A stretch of DNA of 64,000 nucleotides from Aeromicrobium wangtongii (GCF_024584515.1 NZ_CP102173.1:2976001-3040000); one strand, 5' to 3'; numbered from the stretch's first letter, positions 37,113 through 45,563 are shown. Program-made: numbers and translations. Notes: generated from the letters alone by a model not told the origin.

Positions 37113-38676
37113 GCGGTGTTCTCCTCAGGATCTTGAGACTGGTGGTGACGAGGCCGGCGTAACGCTCCCGGGCCATCGAGGCCGGCCCGGTGATGGGCAG
37201 GAGGCGCTGCACGGCGACGGACTGCGACTCGGTGTACCGCCAGATGCCCTCGTCGCCCTGGCGCCGGCCGAGCCCGGACTGGCGCATGCCACCCATGGGG
37301 GCGTCGACGCTCGCGAACGTCCCGGCATACCCCTCGTTGATGTTGACGGTGCCCGCCTTGATGCGCGCGGCGACGGCCTTGGCCTCGCGCACGGGGCCCC
37401 ACACGCTCGCGTTGAGCCCGTACTCGCCGGCGTTCGCCAGCTCGACGGCCTCGTCGACGTCGCGGTACGGGTACAGCGAGACGACCGGGCCGAAGGTCTC
37501 ACCGGCGTACAGCTGCGCGGTGGGTGGGACGTCCTCCAGCACGGTCGGCTCGTAGAACCAGGGGCCCAGGTCAGGACGCGGGACACCGCCGGCGAGGACC
37601 GTCGCACCGTGCGCGACCGCGTCGTCGACGTGGCGCGACACCGCGTCGAGCTGCTGCTGCGACACGAGCGATCCCATGTCGGGGTCCCAGTCGAAGCCGA
37701 CGCCGAGGCTCATCGTCCGCACCCGGGCCAGCAGCTCGTCCGAGAACGCGTCGTACGCCTCCGCGGGGACGTACAACCGCTCGACCGACACGCACAGCTG
37801 CCCGGCCGTCGAGAAGCACGCCGCCAGGGCGCCGGCGGCCGCCTTGCCCAGGTCGGCGCCCGGCAGGACGATCATCGCGTTCTTGCCGCCGAGCTCGAGC
37901 GAGCAGCCCACCAGCCGCTCGGCCGCTCCCTGCGCGACGAGGCGGCCGGTCGCCGTGGAGCCGGTGAAGCAGATGTAGTCGGCACGCTGCACGATCGCGC
38001 CGCCCACGACGGGGCCGTCACCCAGCACGACCTGCCAGGCATCGGCCGGGAAGCCCGCCTCGCGCAACAGCTCGACCGCGGCGAGCGCGCTCAACGGGGT
38101 CTGCGCATCGGGCTTGTGCACGACGGTGTTGCCCGCCGCGAGGGCGGGGAGCCCATCGCACAGCGCGACCGTCAGCGGGTAGTTCCAGGGGCTGATGATG
38201 CCGACGACCCCCTTCGGCACGCGACGCAGCTCGATCGAGGTGAGCCCTGGGAACACCCCGGACGGGTGGGACGGCCGCAGCTGGCGGTGGAGCCGGCGTC
38301 CGTAGTAGCGCGCCGTCAGGGCCAGGTGCAGCACCTCCCCGAATGCGTCGAAGCGGCTCTTGCCGGTCTCGAGCTGCACGATGTCCATGAGCTCGTCCTG
38401 GCGCTCCAGCAGCAGGTCGTGCAGGCGCAGCAGGGCACGCTTGCGCTCGCGCAGCGAGGTCTGCGCCCAGCTCGTCTGGGTCCGCCGCGCGATGCGGAAG
38501 GCCTCCTCGACGTCGTCGGGGTCGGACTGCGGGATCTCGGCGAACCCCTCGCCGGTGATCGGCGAGCGGGCCGTCCGCGACGTCCCCGTGGTCGACCGGA
38601 CGAGCCGGGTCAGCTCGGCGATCCGGGCCGCACCGACGGGCGAGGCCAGCCCTTCCGGGGCATCGAGCGTGGTCAT
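37105..38676 (-). CDS. Succinate-semialdehyde dehydrogenase (NADP+), GabD2-like
   Basis: 523 aa. Aldehyde dehydrogenase fold: 'GIISPWNYPLTVALCDGLPALAAGNTVVHKP' (cofactor pocket), 'FTGSTATGRLVAQGAAERLVGCSLELGGKNAMIVLPGADL' (general-base Glu) and 'CFSTAGQLCVSVERLYVP' (nucleophile Cys). 'GRRQGDEGIWRYTESQSVAVQRLLP' near the end is characteristic of the actinobacterial GabD2 group. Substrate inferred from family. Overlap with the GMC oxidase suggests the two enzymes act in sequence: alcohol to aldehyde to acid. Confidence 0.92.
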   Translation of the reverse strand: MTTLDAPEGLASPVGAARIAELTRLVRSTTGTSRTARSPITGEGFAEIPQSDPDDVEEAFRIARRTQTSWAQTSLRERKRALLRLHDLLLERQDELMDIVQLETGKSRFDAFGEVLHLALTARYYGRRLHRQLRPSHPSGVFPGLTSIELRRVPKGVVGIISPWNYPLTVALCDGLPALAAGNTVVHKPDAQTPLSALAAVELLREAGFPADAWQVVLGDGPVVGGAIVQRADYICFTGSTATGRLVAQGAAERLVGCSLELGGKNAMIVLPGADLGKAAAGALAACFSTAGQLCVSVERLYVPAEAYDAFSDELLARVRTMSLGVGFDWDPDMGSLVSQQQLDAVSRHVDDAVAHGATVLAGGVPRPDLGPWFYEPTVLEDVPPTAQLYAGETFGPVVSLYPYRDVDEAVELANAGEYGLNASVWGPVREAKAVAARIKAGTVNINEGYAGTFASVDAPMGGMRQSGLGRRQGDEGIWRYTESQSVAVQRLLPITGPASMARERYAGLVTTSLKILRRTPRA

Positions 38677-38741
38677 ACCCTGAGTATGACATCGACGCTG
38701 TCACATGACTACTGGCCGGTAACCGACGTCGGTGCGGTCGA

Positions 38742-38747
38742 TAGACT
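38742..38747 (+). promoter_or_regulatory. -10 hexamer TAGACT of the FUSC-family gene
   Basis: TAGACT, 7 nt, ATG at 38755 (a GTG at 38752 is also possible). Confidence 0.45.
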
Positions 38748-38754
38748 GCCGGTG

Positions 38755-39789
38755 ATGCCACCGTCCGTCCTGCGCCTGCTTGCCCAAGACCTGCGCCGCA
38801 TCGGGCCGGGAGTGCTGAACGGTCCGACGGCCGCCAAGGTGGGCGTCTCCGTGGCGGTGCCGCTGCTGGCCCTGATGGCCACCGACCACCTCGAGTGGTC
38901 GGCCTTCTGCGCATTCGGCGCCTTCGCCGCGGTCTACGGCCGGGCGCTGACCCGGCGCGCCCGTGCCCGGCAGCAGGCCCAGGCCGGCGCCGCGCTGGTC
39001 GTCGCCGTCACGGTGGGCACGATCGCCGCCCTGTCCGCGCACCCGTCGTTCTGGATCGTGGTCGGCGGGTCGATCACGGCGATGCTGATGGCGGTGCTGG
39101 CCGATGTCGCCGACTGGAAGCCGGGCGGAGGACTGTTCGCCCTGTTCGGCTTCGCGGTGTGCGCCACCCAGGCGGACGCCTCGTGGAGCACCGTGCTGAT
39201 CGCCGCCGCGCTCAGCACGGCGACCGCGGCATTCGCCACGGCTGTGGGCTGCCTCGGCCCCGCCGGGACCGTGCCGGCACCGGACCACCGCCTGGCCGAG
39301 CGCCTGCGACGGCCCTCGACGATGCGTCACGCCGTCCGTCACCTGATCGCACCCCTGCTGACCGGCTCCGTCGCGGTGGCGCTCGACATCGGTCATCCCT
39401 ACTGGGGCATGGTCGCCTCGATCGTCCCGCTGACGTCCCCGTCGCTGCGCGAGATGGCCTTCCGCGGCGTCCACCGGCTGATCGGCACGGCGCTGGGACT
39501 CATCCTGACGGCGGTGATCCTGGCCTTCGACCCGAGCTCTGCGGCACTGGTCGTCGTCATCATCGTCGCCCAGGTCGTCACCGAGCTGATCGTGATGCGC
39601 AACTACGCCCTCGCGCTGGTCTTCATCACCCCGCTCGCGCTGCTGATGGGCCAGCTCGTGCACCCGCTGCCGACCACCGACGTCGTGGTGCAACGCGGCG
39701 TCGAGACGCTGATCGGCGTCGTGATCGGCCTCGGCGTCGCGTGGGCCACCCGCCGACGTCCTCAGGCGAAGAGCTTGTCGCCCCAGTAG
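38755..39789 (+). CDS. FUSC-family (aromatic acid exporter-like) membrane protein
   Basis: 344 aa. Two blocks of about five to six helices each repeat the FUSC pattern: the first begins 'NGPTAAKVGVSVAVPLLALMATDHLEWSAFCAFGAFAAVYG', the second 'HLIAPLLTGSVAVALDIGHPYWGMVASIVPLTSPS....VHRLIGTALGLILTAVILA'. Family members export aromatic acids or are of unknown function. The large open frame upstream of 38755 is a shadow of the aldehyde dehydrogenase. Its end overlaps the convergent efeB by 28 nt. Confidence 0.88.
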   Translation: MPPSVLRLLAQDLRRIGPGVLNGPTAAKVGVSVAVPLLALMATDHLEWSAFCAFGAFAAVYGRALTRRARARQQAQAGAALVVAVTVGTIAALSAHPSFWIVVGGSITAMLMAVLADVADWKPGGGLFALFGFAVCATQADASWSTVLIAAALSTATAAFATAVGCLGPAGTVPAPDHRLAERLRRPSTMRHAVRHLIAPLLTGSVAVALDIGHPYWGMVASIVPLTSPSLREMAFRGVHRLIGTALGLILTAVILAFDPSSAALVVVIIVAQVVTELIVMRNYALALVFITPLALLMGQLVHPLPTTDVVVQRGVETLIGVVIGLGVAWATRRRPQAKSLSPQ

Positions 39790-41057
39790 CCGTCCCGGCC
39801 GACGCCGGGCGGGCACGCGAACAGTCCCGAGCCGACGTGCACGATGTACTCGTTGAGGAGGTCCCGGGTGGAGCCGGCGAGCGAGCGCTGGATCTGGACG
39901 AACTGCTGGACCGGATCGCGCTGGTAGGCGATGAAGAACAGGCCCGCCGACAGCTGCCCCAACCCGTTGGAGCCGTCCACGAAGTTGTAGCCGCGCCGCA
40001 GCAGCTTGGCGCCGTGGTTGACGTCGGGGTGCGCCAGTCGCACGTGGGACCTCTCGGCGATCGCGGGCTCGCCGTCATCGCCCTTCGCGGCGAGGTCGAT
40101 GGCCGCGAACTCGTCGCCACCGGACAGGGGGCCGCCCGATCCCTTGGCCCGCCCGATGCTCGCCTCCTGGCCCTCCAGCGACTCGCGGTCCCAGATCTCG
40201 ATGCGCATGTCGATCTTGCGCGTCACGAGGTACGAGCCGCCGACCAGCCAGTCCGGCCCGTCCTGCTCGTGCACCCACACGAAGTCGTCGACGTCCTTCT
40301 TCTGCTCGACCTTGATGTTGGCCGTGCCGTCCTTGAAGCCGAACAGGTTGCGCGCGGTGACCTGGGCCGAGGACGTCGACGACGTGCGCCCGAAGCCCAT
40401 CTGCGAGTAGCGGACCGTGGCCCGGCCGAAGGCGATGCGGACCAGGTTGCGGATCGCGTGCACCGCGATCTGCGGATCGTTCGCGCAGGCCTGGATCGCG
40501 AGGTCACCGCCGCACAGGGCCGGGTCGAGCCGGTCCCCCACGAACGGCGGCAGGTCCGCCAGCAGGTCCGGCAGCTTGCCGTCCAGCCCGAAGCGCGGAC
40601 GTCCCTTCGCATCGACGAACATCCCCCGGCCGAAGCCGATCGTGATGGTCAGACCGGACGGCGGGAGGCCCAGCGCCTCACCGGTGTCCTCCGGCGGGGA
40701 GTACGGCGAGCCGCTCACGGCCCCCATCTCGCCGACGTCATTGCCCTGCGTCATCTGGCGGGCCGCCGCCGTCCACTGCTTGAGCAGCGCGATCAGCGAG
40801 TCGCGGTCCTCGGTCGTCAGGTCGAGGGCGACGAAGTACAGCCGGTCCTGTGCAGGCGTGACGATGCCGGCCTGGTGGACGCCCTCGAACGGGATCGGGA
40901 GCGCGTGCGGGTCGGCGGCGACCGGGGGCGGCGACGTGTCCGCCGCGGCGTAGCCCGCGCCGGCTCCGGCGACGCCGGCGGCGAGCGCGCCGAGACCGGC
41001 CGTCCCCAGCAGCTTCCTGCGGGACATGCCCCGTCCGGTGTCGTCCGCTCTCACCAC
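39762..41057 (-). CDS. efeB: Tat-exported Dyp-type haem peroxidase (EfeB-like)
   Basis: 431 aa from a GTG with AGGGGTG upstream. Twin-arginine signal 'SRRKLLGTAGLGALAAGVAGAGAGYAAAD' at residues 12-40. DyP features: 'FKDGTANIKVEQ' (the GxxDG-type distal loop, with the Asp), 'GGSYLVTRKIDMRIEIWDRESL' and proximal His in 'RLAHPDVNHGAKLLRRGYNFVDG'. Acts outside the membrane with EfeO in ferrous iron or haem-iron uptake. It follows efeO by 21 nt; no efeU permease lies upstream. Confidence 0.93.
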   Translation of the reverse strand: MVRADDTGRGMSRRKLLGTAGLGALAAGVAGAGAGYAAADTSPPPVAADPHALPIPFEGVHQAGIVTPAQDRLYFVALDLTTEDRDSLIALLKQWTAAARQMTQGNDVGEMGAVSGSPYSPPEDTGEALGLPPSGLTITIGFGRGMFVDAKGRPRFGLDGKLPDLLADLPPFVGDRLDPALCGGDLAIQACANDPQIAVHAIRNLVRIAFGRATVRYSQMGFGRTSSTSSAQVTARNLFGFKDGTANIKVEQKKDVDDFVWVHEQDGPDWLVGGSYLVTRKIDMRIEIWDRESLEGQEASIGRAKGSGGPLSGGDEFAAIDLAAKGDDGEPAIAERSHVRLAHPDVNHGAKLLRRGYNFVDGSNGLGQLSAGLFFIAYQRDPVQQFVQIQRSLAGSTRDLLNEYIVHVGSGLFACPPGVGRDGYWGDKLFA

Positions 41058-41078
41058 GTCACATCACCCCTGGGCGGC

Positions 41079-42218
41079 TCAGGCTGCCGACGCGACGACT
41101 GCCGCGACCTTGCTGATCGGCTCACCCAGCGCCGCGACCGCGTCCGACAGCGCCTTGACCTGGTCCTTGGTCAGCTTGTCGTAGGACGTCCACTCGCCGG
41201 TGGACGTGTCCTGGTGCTGGTTGAGCTCCTTGTCGACCGCGGCGAACTGGGCGTCGAGCTGGGCCACGAGCTCAGGCTCGCGCTTCTCCAGGACGGGGCG
41301 CAACGCGGCGATCGCGGCCTGGGATCCCTCGATGTTGGCCTTGAAGTCCCACAGGTCGGTGTGGCTGAACTCGTCCTCCTCACCGGTGATCTTGCCGGTC
41401 GCGACCTCGTCCAGCAGCCCCTTGGAGCCCTGGGCGAGCTCGAGGGCCGTCAGCGGCGCGTCCTGGCCGAGGGCCACGATCTTCTTGACGTTGTCGAGCA
41501 GCTGGTCGGCGTAGACGTCCATGCCATCGGTGTTGCCCGCGACCCACAGCTGCTTCTCGATGCGGTGCCAGCCGGTGAAGTCGACACCCTCGGCCTTGGC
41601 ATCGGGCTCCCGGCCGTCCGTGATCGGGTCGAGGTCGCCGAACTTCTCGGCCACGGGCTCGATGCGCTCCCAGTACGTGCGCGCGACCGGGTACAGCTTC
41701 TTGGCCTCGTCGACCTTGCCGGCCTTGACCGCGTCGACGAACTCGGTCGTCTTGACGATCAGGGTGTCGGACTGCGACTTGACGTAGCGGGCGTAGCCGT
41801 CGGCGGCGGCCGTGAGCTCCTCGGAGTCCGACAGCTTCTTGGCCGCCTCACCCGAGACCGTCAGGGTCTGCCGGATGCCGTCGCCGACCATGCCGGGCTT
41901 GCAGGCACCCTCGTACGTCCCCTTGGGCAGGTCGACCACGAGGTTGCGGGTCAGGCCGGGGCCGACGTTCTCGACCTCGCCCATGATGCGGTCACCGTCG
42001 GCGTAGACGTAGAACTCGGTCACCTTGGAGCCCTCGTTGGTGACCTTGAACGTCGAGGGGCCGGCCTTGAGCTTCGTGGCCGACACCGTGCACTTGGAGT
42101 CGGTGGCCCGGACCGTGAGGTCACCGGATGCGCTCGGGGACCCCGACTCGGAGCCGCAGGCCGTCAGACCCAGTGCGGCGACAGTGAGAACGCCGACCGT
42201 GGCCAGGGGGAGCTTCAT
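41079..42218 (-). CDS. efeO: Iron-uptake lipoprotein EfeO (cupredoxin + M75)
   Basis: 379 aa. Lipoprotein signal 'MKLPLATVGVLTVAALGLTAC' with lipobox LTAC, cupredoxin-like domain (about 38-125, 'KCTVSATKLKAGPSTFKVTNEG...EFYVYADGDRIMGEVENV'), then the M75 peptidase-like helical domain with the metal-site motif 'GWHRIEKQLW' (HxxE type). The ATG at 42218 with AAGGA 6 nt upstream is chosen over the ATG at 42233. An IdeR-type box overlaps the promoter region, so iron limitation should induce it. Confidence 0.94.
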   Translation of the reverse strand: MKLPLATVGVLTVAALGLTACGSESGSPSASGDLTVRATDSKCTVSATKLKAGPSTFKVTNEGSKVTEFYVYADGDRIMGEVENVGPGLTRNLVVDLPKGTYEGACKPGMVGDGIRQTLTVSGEAAKKLSDSEELTAAADGYARYVKSQSDTLIVKTTEFVDAVKAGKVDEAKKLYPVARTYWERIEPVAEKFGDLDPITDGREPDAKAEGVDFTGWHRIEKQLWVAGNTDGMDVYADQLLDNVKKIVALGQDAPLTALELAQGSKGLLDEVATGKITGEEDEFSHTDLWDFKANIEGSQAAIAALRPVLEKREPELVAQLDAQFAAVDKELNQHQDTSTGEWTSYDKLTKDQVKALSDAVAALGEPISKVAAVVASAA

Positions 42219-42243
42219 GGGATTCCTTCGCATCGAGCAACCT

Positions 42244-42260
42244 CGTAAGGCTAGCCTCAC
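42244..42260 (-). promoter_or_regulatory. IdeR/DmdR-type iron box upstream of efeO
   Basis: The minus strand reads GTGAGGCTAGCCTTACG, matching the core AGGNTAGNCTNAC of the actinobacterial DtxR/IdeR consensus at all fixed positions, with mismatches only in the right flank. A TAGCAT hexamer with TGTCAG 17 nt before it lies just upstream, so a repressor here would cover the transcription start. Confidence 0.75.
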
Positions 42261-42347
42261 CATGCTAGGCGACGGCTGCGCGTCCTGACAGGTACATGGG
42301 CGATGCGCGAGGATGAAGGACCGCAGTCCCCGACGACAGGAGCTCCC

Positions 42348-42407
42348 GTGTCCCCGTTGCACAGCCACACCACCTCGACCCAGCAACCCGATGGGCCGTG
42401 GGCATGA
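42348..42407 (+). CDS. Candidate 19-aa upstream ORF
   Basis: GTG at 42348 preceded by AGGAG (5 nt spacing) opens 19 codons (MSPLHSHTTSTQQPDGPWA) whose TGA overlaps the ATG of the next gene as ATGA. The strong ribosome site and perfect coupling suggest it is translated and sets translation of the downstream membrane protein. Alternatively it is chance; no homologue is known to me. Confidence 0.35.
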   Translation: MSPLHSHTTSTQQPDGPWA

Positions 42408-42799
42408 GGAGCGCACTGACGTGGCTCGTCACGGCAGCCCTGTGCGCCGTCGCGTGGCTGGCGTGGATGGGCTGGGACGACGAGTACCAGGTGGACGCGC
42501 GGACGGGTGAGGCGAGCGGGCCCTACGAGGCCTGGCAGGTCATCGGCTCGGCGGTGATGCTGGCGGTGGTCGTCGTGGTCGCGACCATCGTGTTCCGTGA
42601 CGCGGTGCAGGTGGCCCTGGCCGCCACCGCCGGGTACGCCATCGCCTGGGCGTCGACCGAGATGCCCGACGACGACTCCGGCCTGTCCGGCGTCGGTCTG
42701 GTGATGATCGTGGTCGGCGTCGGCGCCGCGTCGCTCGTGCTGGCGCTCGGCACCCGGGCGGTGCGGTCCCGGCTGGAACGCGGGCGTCCGCACTCCTAG
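42404..42799 (+). CDS. Small three-TM membrane protein
   Basis: 131 aa with helices at about residues 3-23, 45-65, and a pair at 67-85 and 97-117, an acidic loop 'WDDEYQVDARTGEASGPYE' after the first helix, and an Arg-rich C-terminus. No recognised family. The ATG at 42404 has no ribosome site of its own and overlaps the stop of the 19-aa frame; a GTG at 42398 is in frame too. Divergent from efeO, convergent with the GNAT gene. It is not EfeU (no RExxE motif, too short). Confidence 0.75.
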   Translation: MRSALTWLVTAALCAVAWLAWMGWDDEYQVDARTGEASGPYEAWQVIGSAVMLAVVVVVATIVFRDAVQVALAATAGYAIAWASTEMPDDDSGLSGVGLVMIVVGVGAASLVLALGTRAVRSRLERGRPHS

Positions 42800-42815
42800 C
42801 GCCGGCCGCCGCCGC

Positions 42816-43286
42816 TCAGCCCAGCAGCTTCTCGAAGCACAGCGACGCCGGCATGCCGACGTACGGCTGGTACACCTCGATCGGGGTGTAGCCGTGACGC
42901 TGGTAGATGCGGATCGCGGCGTCCTGCCGGTCGCCGGTGTGCAGGATGAGCCGCCGCGCGCCGGCCGCGCGGGCCTCGTCCTCCAGCGCCGCCATCAGCG
43001 CATCGGCGCCCCCTTGGCCGCGCGCCTCGGGACGGACGTACATCCGCTTGATCTCGATGTCGTCGCCGAGCCGGCGCAGCAGGGCGTGCGCCACCGGACG
43101 CTCGCCGACGTACCCGACGATGGTCGCCACGACCGAGGCCGGGTCGATGCCCTTGGCGCCGCCGTTGCTGCCGTAGTCACGCTGCGAGCCGTAGACGGCG
43201 TTGACCTCGTCCACCATGGCGTCGCGCAGGGCGACCGCGTCCGGTTGGTCGAAGGCGACGCGCTCGAGCCGCAGGTCGCCGGTCAA
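42816..43286 (-). CDS. GNAT-family N-acetyltransferase
   Basis: 156 aa. 'DIEIKRMYVRPEARGQGGADALMAALEDEARAAGARRLILHTGDRQDAAIRIYQRHGYTPI' is motif A plus B of the GNAT fold (acetyl-CoA loop RGQGGA). The start codon is TTG, sharing TTGA with the guaB3 stop, so it is translationally coupled to guaB3. Substrate unknown. Confidence 0.88.
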   Translation of the reverse strand: MTGDLRLERVAFDQPDAVALRDAMVDEVNAVYGSQRDYGSNGGAKGIDPASVVATIVGYVGERPVAHALLRRLGDDIEIKRMYVRPEARGQGGADALMAALEDEARAAGARRLILHTGDRQDAAIRIYQRHGYTPIEVYQPYVGMPASLCFEKLLG

Positions 43287-44389
43287 CCGACGACGACCTC
43301 GACCCGCTGGAACTCCTTGAGATCGGTGTAGCCCGTGGTCGCCATGGCGCGACGCAGCGCACCGATGAGGTTCATCGTGCCGTCGGGCACCGAGGAGGGC
43401 CCGAACAGCACGGACTCGAGGTCACCGACGGTGCCCATGTCGACCCGGCCACCGCGCGGCAGCTCGGGGTGCCATGCCTCGGCACCCCAGTGGAAGCCGC
43501 GACCGGGCGCCTCGACGGCGCGCGCGAACGGCGAGCCGATCATCACGGCGTCGGCACCGCAGGCGATCGCCTTCGCGATGTCGCCGCTGCGACCGATCGA
43601 GCCGTCGGCGATGACGTGGACGTAGCGTCCACCGGACTCGTCCAGGTAGTCACGCCGGGCGGCGGCGACATCGGCCACCGCGGAGGCCATCGGGACGGAG
43701 ATGCCCAGCACCGAGCGAGTCGTGTGGGCCGCTCCCCCGCCGAAGCCGACCAGGACGCCGGCCGCGCCGGTGCGCATCAGGTGCAGCGCCGCCTGGTAGG
43801 TGGCGCAGCCACCGACGATGACGGGCACGTCGAGCTCGTAGATGAACTCCTTGAGGTTCAGCGGCTCGGTCTGTCCCGAGACGTGCTCGGCCGAGACCGT
43901 GGTGCCCCGGATGACGAACAGGTCGACCCCGGCGTCGACGACCGCATCGGCGAACTCCTTGGTGCGCTGCGGCGACAGGGCGCCGGCGACGGTCACCCCG
44001 GCCTCACGCACCTGCTTGAGCCGGGCGGTGATGAGCTCGGCCTTGATGGGCTCGGCGTAGATCTCCTGCAGACGCTTGGTCGCGAGCGGCCCCTCGATCG
44101 CGGCGACCTCGTCGAGCAGCTTCTCGGGGTGCTCGTAGCGGGTCCACAGACCCTCGAGGTCGAGCACGCCCAGACCGCCGTGGCGTCCCAGCGCGATCGC
44201 GGTGTCGGGGCTCATGACCGAGTCCATCGGCGCTGCCAGGACCGGGAGCTCGAACCGGTAGGCGTCGATCTGCCAGGCGGTCGAGACCTCCTCGGGATCC
44301 CGGGTGCGGCGGCTCGGGACGATCGCGATGTCGTCGAAGGAGTACGCACGGCGGCCGCGCTTGGCCGTGCCGATCTCGATGTCTGCCAT
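43283..44389 (-). CDS. guaB3: GuaB3-type IMP dehydrogenase family protein
   Basis: 368 aa, IMPDH/GMPR barrel without CBS domains, starting 'IEIGTAKRGRRAYSFDDIAIVPSRRTRDPEEV' (the GuaB3 signature). The catalytic loop reads 'GFGGGAAHTTRSVLG' with His222 where GuaB2 has the nucleophile Cys ('[15 protein letters not shown]'). IMP-to-XMP oxidation by the classical thioimidate mechanism is therefore unlikely; M. tuberculosis GuaB3 is likewise reported to lack IMPDH activity. Leaderless start. Located next to guaB2 as in mycobacteria, with a NYN protein between. Confidence 0.93.
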   Translation of the reverse strand: MADIEIGTAKRGRRAYSFDDIAIVPSRRTRDPEEVSTAWQIDAYRFELPVLAAPMDSVMSPDTAIALGRHGGLGVLDLEGLWTRYEHPEKLLDEVAAIEGPLATKRLQEIYAEPIKAELITARLKQVREAGVTVAGALSPQRTKEFADAVVDAGVDLFVIRGTTVSAEHVSGQTEPLNLKEFIYELDVPVIVGGCATYQAALHLMRTGAAGVLVGFGGGAAHTTRSVLGISVPMASAVADVAAARRDYLDESGGRYVHVIADGSIGRSGDIAKAIACGADAVMIGSPFARAVEAPGRGFHWGAEAWHPELPRGGRVDMGTVGDLESVLFGPSSVPDGTMNLIGALRRAMATTGYTDLKEFQRVEVVVG

Positions 44390-44395
44390 GGGTCC

Positions 44396-44401
44396 AGCCT
44401 A
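44396..44401 (-). promoter_or_regulatory. -10 hexamer TAGGCT of guaB3
   Basis: Minus-strand TAGGCT, spacer GGACCC, ATG at 44389. Confidence 0.5.
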
Positions 44402-44423
44402 GTGGGAGCCCGGACGGCCCGGC

Positions 44424-45551
44424 CTACTGCACGCCGCGCTGGATGTCGTCGAGCGACAGGTCCGTCATCATGCCCGCGGGCTTCGTCGAGCGTCGCACCA
44501 GGACGGGCTGCACGTCGTCGCTCTCACGGGCCAACGCGTACTCGGTGCCGGACAGCGCGAATCGCAACGCCCGGGACAGCGAGCCCACCCGTGCGTCCGA
44601 AGGGCTGAGCCGGGGCGCAGCGGCCTTCAGCGCCATCGCCAGGATGGGCAGCGGCCCACCCTGGTCGGCCAGCTTGTCGGCGAAGCTGCGGACCTTCGGG
44701 TCGGCCAGCACCTGGTGGACGATCGCCTTGTAGTCATCGGGCGAGGACGCGGGTGCGGCGTGGACGACCTCGATCTCCTTGGCCAGGTCGTGCCAGGAGA
44801 TCTTCGCCGACCTCCGCGGGGAGTCCTGACGCCTGCCCCTCGGCTGGTCGGCCTTCTTCTCCGCCGACCGGTCGTGGCGCCGGGAGGGCTGATCGGCGCT
44901 GCGGTCGGCCTTCTGATCGGCCCTGGCGTCGGGCTTGGACTCGACCTTGGGCTCGGCCCTGTGCTCGGGCTTGTGGTCCGCGCGGGTCCTGGGCGGCGGG
45001 ATCATCCGGGCCGACGTCGGGTCACCGGAGAACAGCGGCTGCAGGGCCGCGGCCGGCGGGACGGGCTTGGTCTTGAGCGGCACGTACTGGTCGACCTCGC
45101 GCTCGAGCACGTTGTTGACCGGGTGATCGGCCAACGTCGCGCCGATGACGTACTTGTCCAGCTCGTGCAGGCGGCGCACCAGCGGGACGAAGTCACCGTC
45201 GGCGGACACGATGACGAACACCTCGAGCTGGTCCAGGTCGCCCGCGGCGCGCAGGCAGTCCACGACCAGCACGATGTCGGCCGCGTTCTTCTCGGCCTTG
45301 CTGACCGAGAAGACCTGGACCGTCTCGACCCCGGCCCGCTCGACGTCGCGGCGGTAGTCCTCCAGCCCCAGCGCACCCCAGTCGGCGTAGGCCCGGGCCA
45401 GCGCGATGTCGCCGGCACCGGCCTCCCGCGCCGCGGCGGCCTCGAGCTGCTCGAGGATCTGCTCCATCGAGATGTCGGGGATCTCAAGCTTGCCGTACCC
45501 CTTGAACAGGTTCTCGGCGTCGATGAACACGGCAACGTTGCGGTTGGTCAC
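44424..45551 (-). CDS. NYN-domain (LabA/DUF88, PIN-like) protein with C-terminal helical domain
   Basis: 375 aa from the GTG at 45551. NYN ribonuclease-like domain at 4-150 with the conserved acidic set D11 ('VAVFIDAEN'), D92 ('NAADIVLVVDCLRAA'), D118 and D120 ('VIVSADGDFVPLVRRL'). A charged low-complexity linker (about 190-255) repeats A-D-x-K/R-x-x segments. The C-terminal 100 residues ('ISWHDLAKEIEVVH....FADKLADQGGPLP....LSRALRFALSGTEY') may be an OST-HTH/LOTUS-like RNA-binding domain; this part is uncertain. Lies between guaB3 and guaB2. Probable RNase or RNA-binding regulator. Confidence 0.85.
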   Translation of the reverse strand: MTNRNVAVFIDAENLFKGYGKLEIPDISMEQILEQLEAAAAREAGAGDIALARAYADWGALGLEDYRRDVERAGVETVQVFSVSKAEKNAADIVLVVDCLRAAGDLDQLEVFVIVSADGDFVPLVRRLHELDKYVIGATLADHPVNNVLEREVDQYVPLKTKPVPPAAALQPLFSGDPTSARMIPPPRTRADHKPEHRAEPKVESKPDARADQKADRSADQPSRRHDRSAEKKADQPRGRRQDSPRRSAKISWHDLAKEIEVVHAAPASSPDDYKAIVHQVLADPKVRSFADKLADQGGPLPILAMALKAAAPRLSPSDARVGSLSRALRFALSGTEYALARESDDVQPVLVRRSTKPAGMMTDLSLDDIQRGVQ

Positions 45552-45557
45552 GTCTTC

Positions 45558-45563
45558 ACGGTA
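45558..45563 (-). promoter_or_regulatory. -10 hexamer TACCGT of the NYN gene
   Basis: Minus-strand TACCGT, spacer GAAGAC, GTG at 45551; TGACCG lies 17 nt upstream as a weak -35. Confidence 0.5.

Noticed and set aside
38895-42248. A 1117-codon plus-strand open frame
   Set aside because: Shadow of the FUSC gene in another frame and of efeB/efeO on the other strand.
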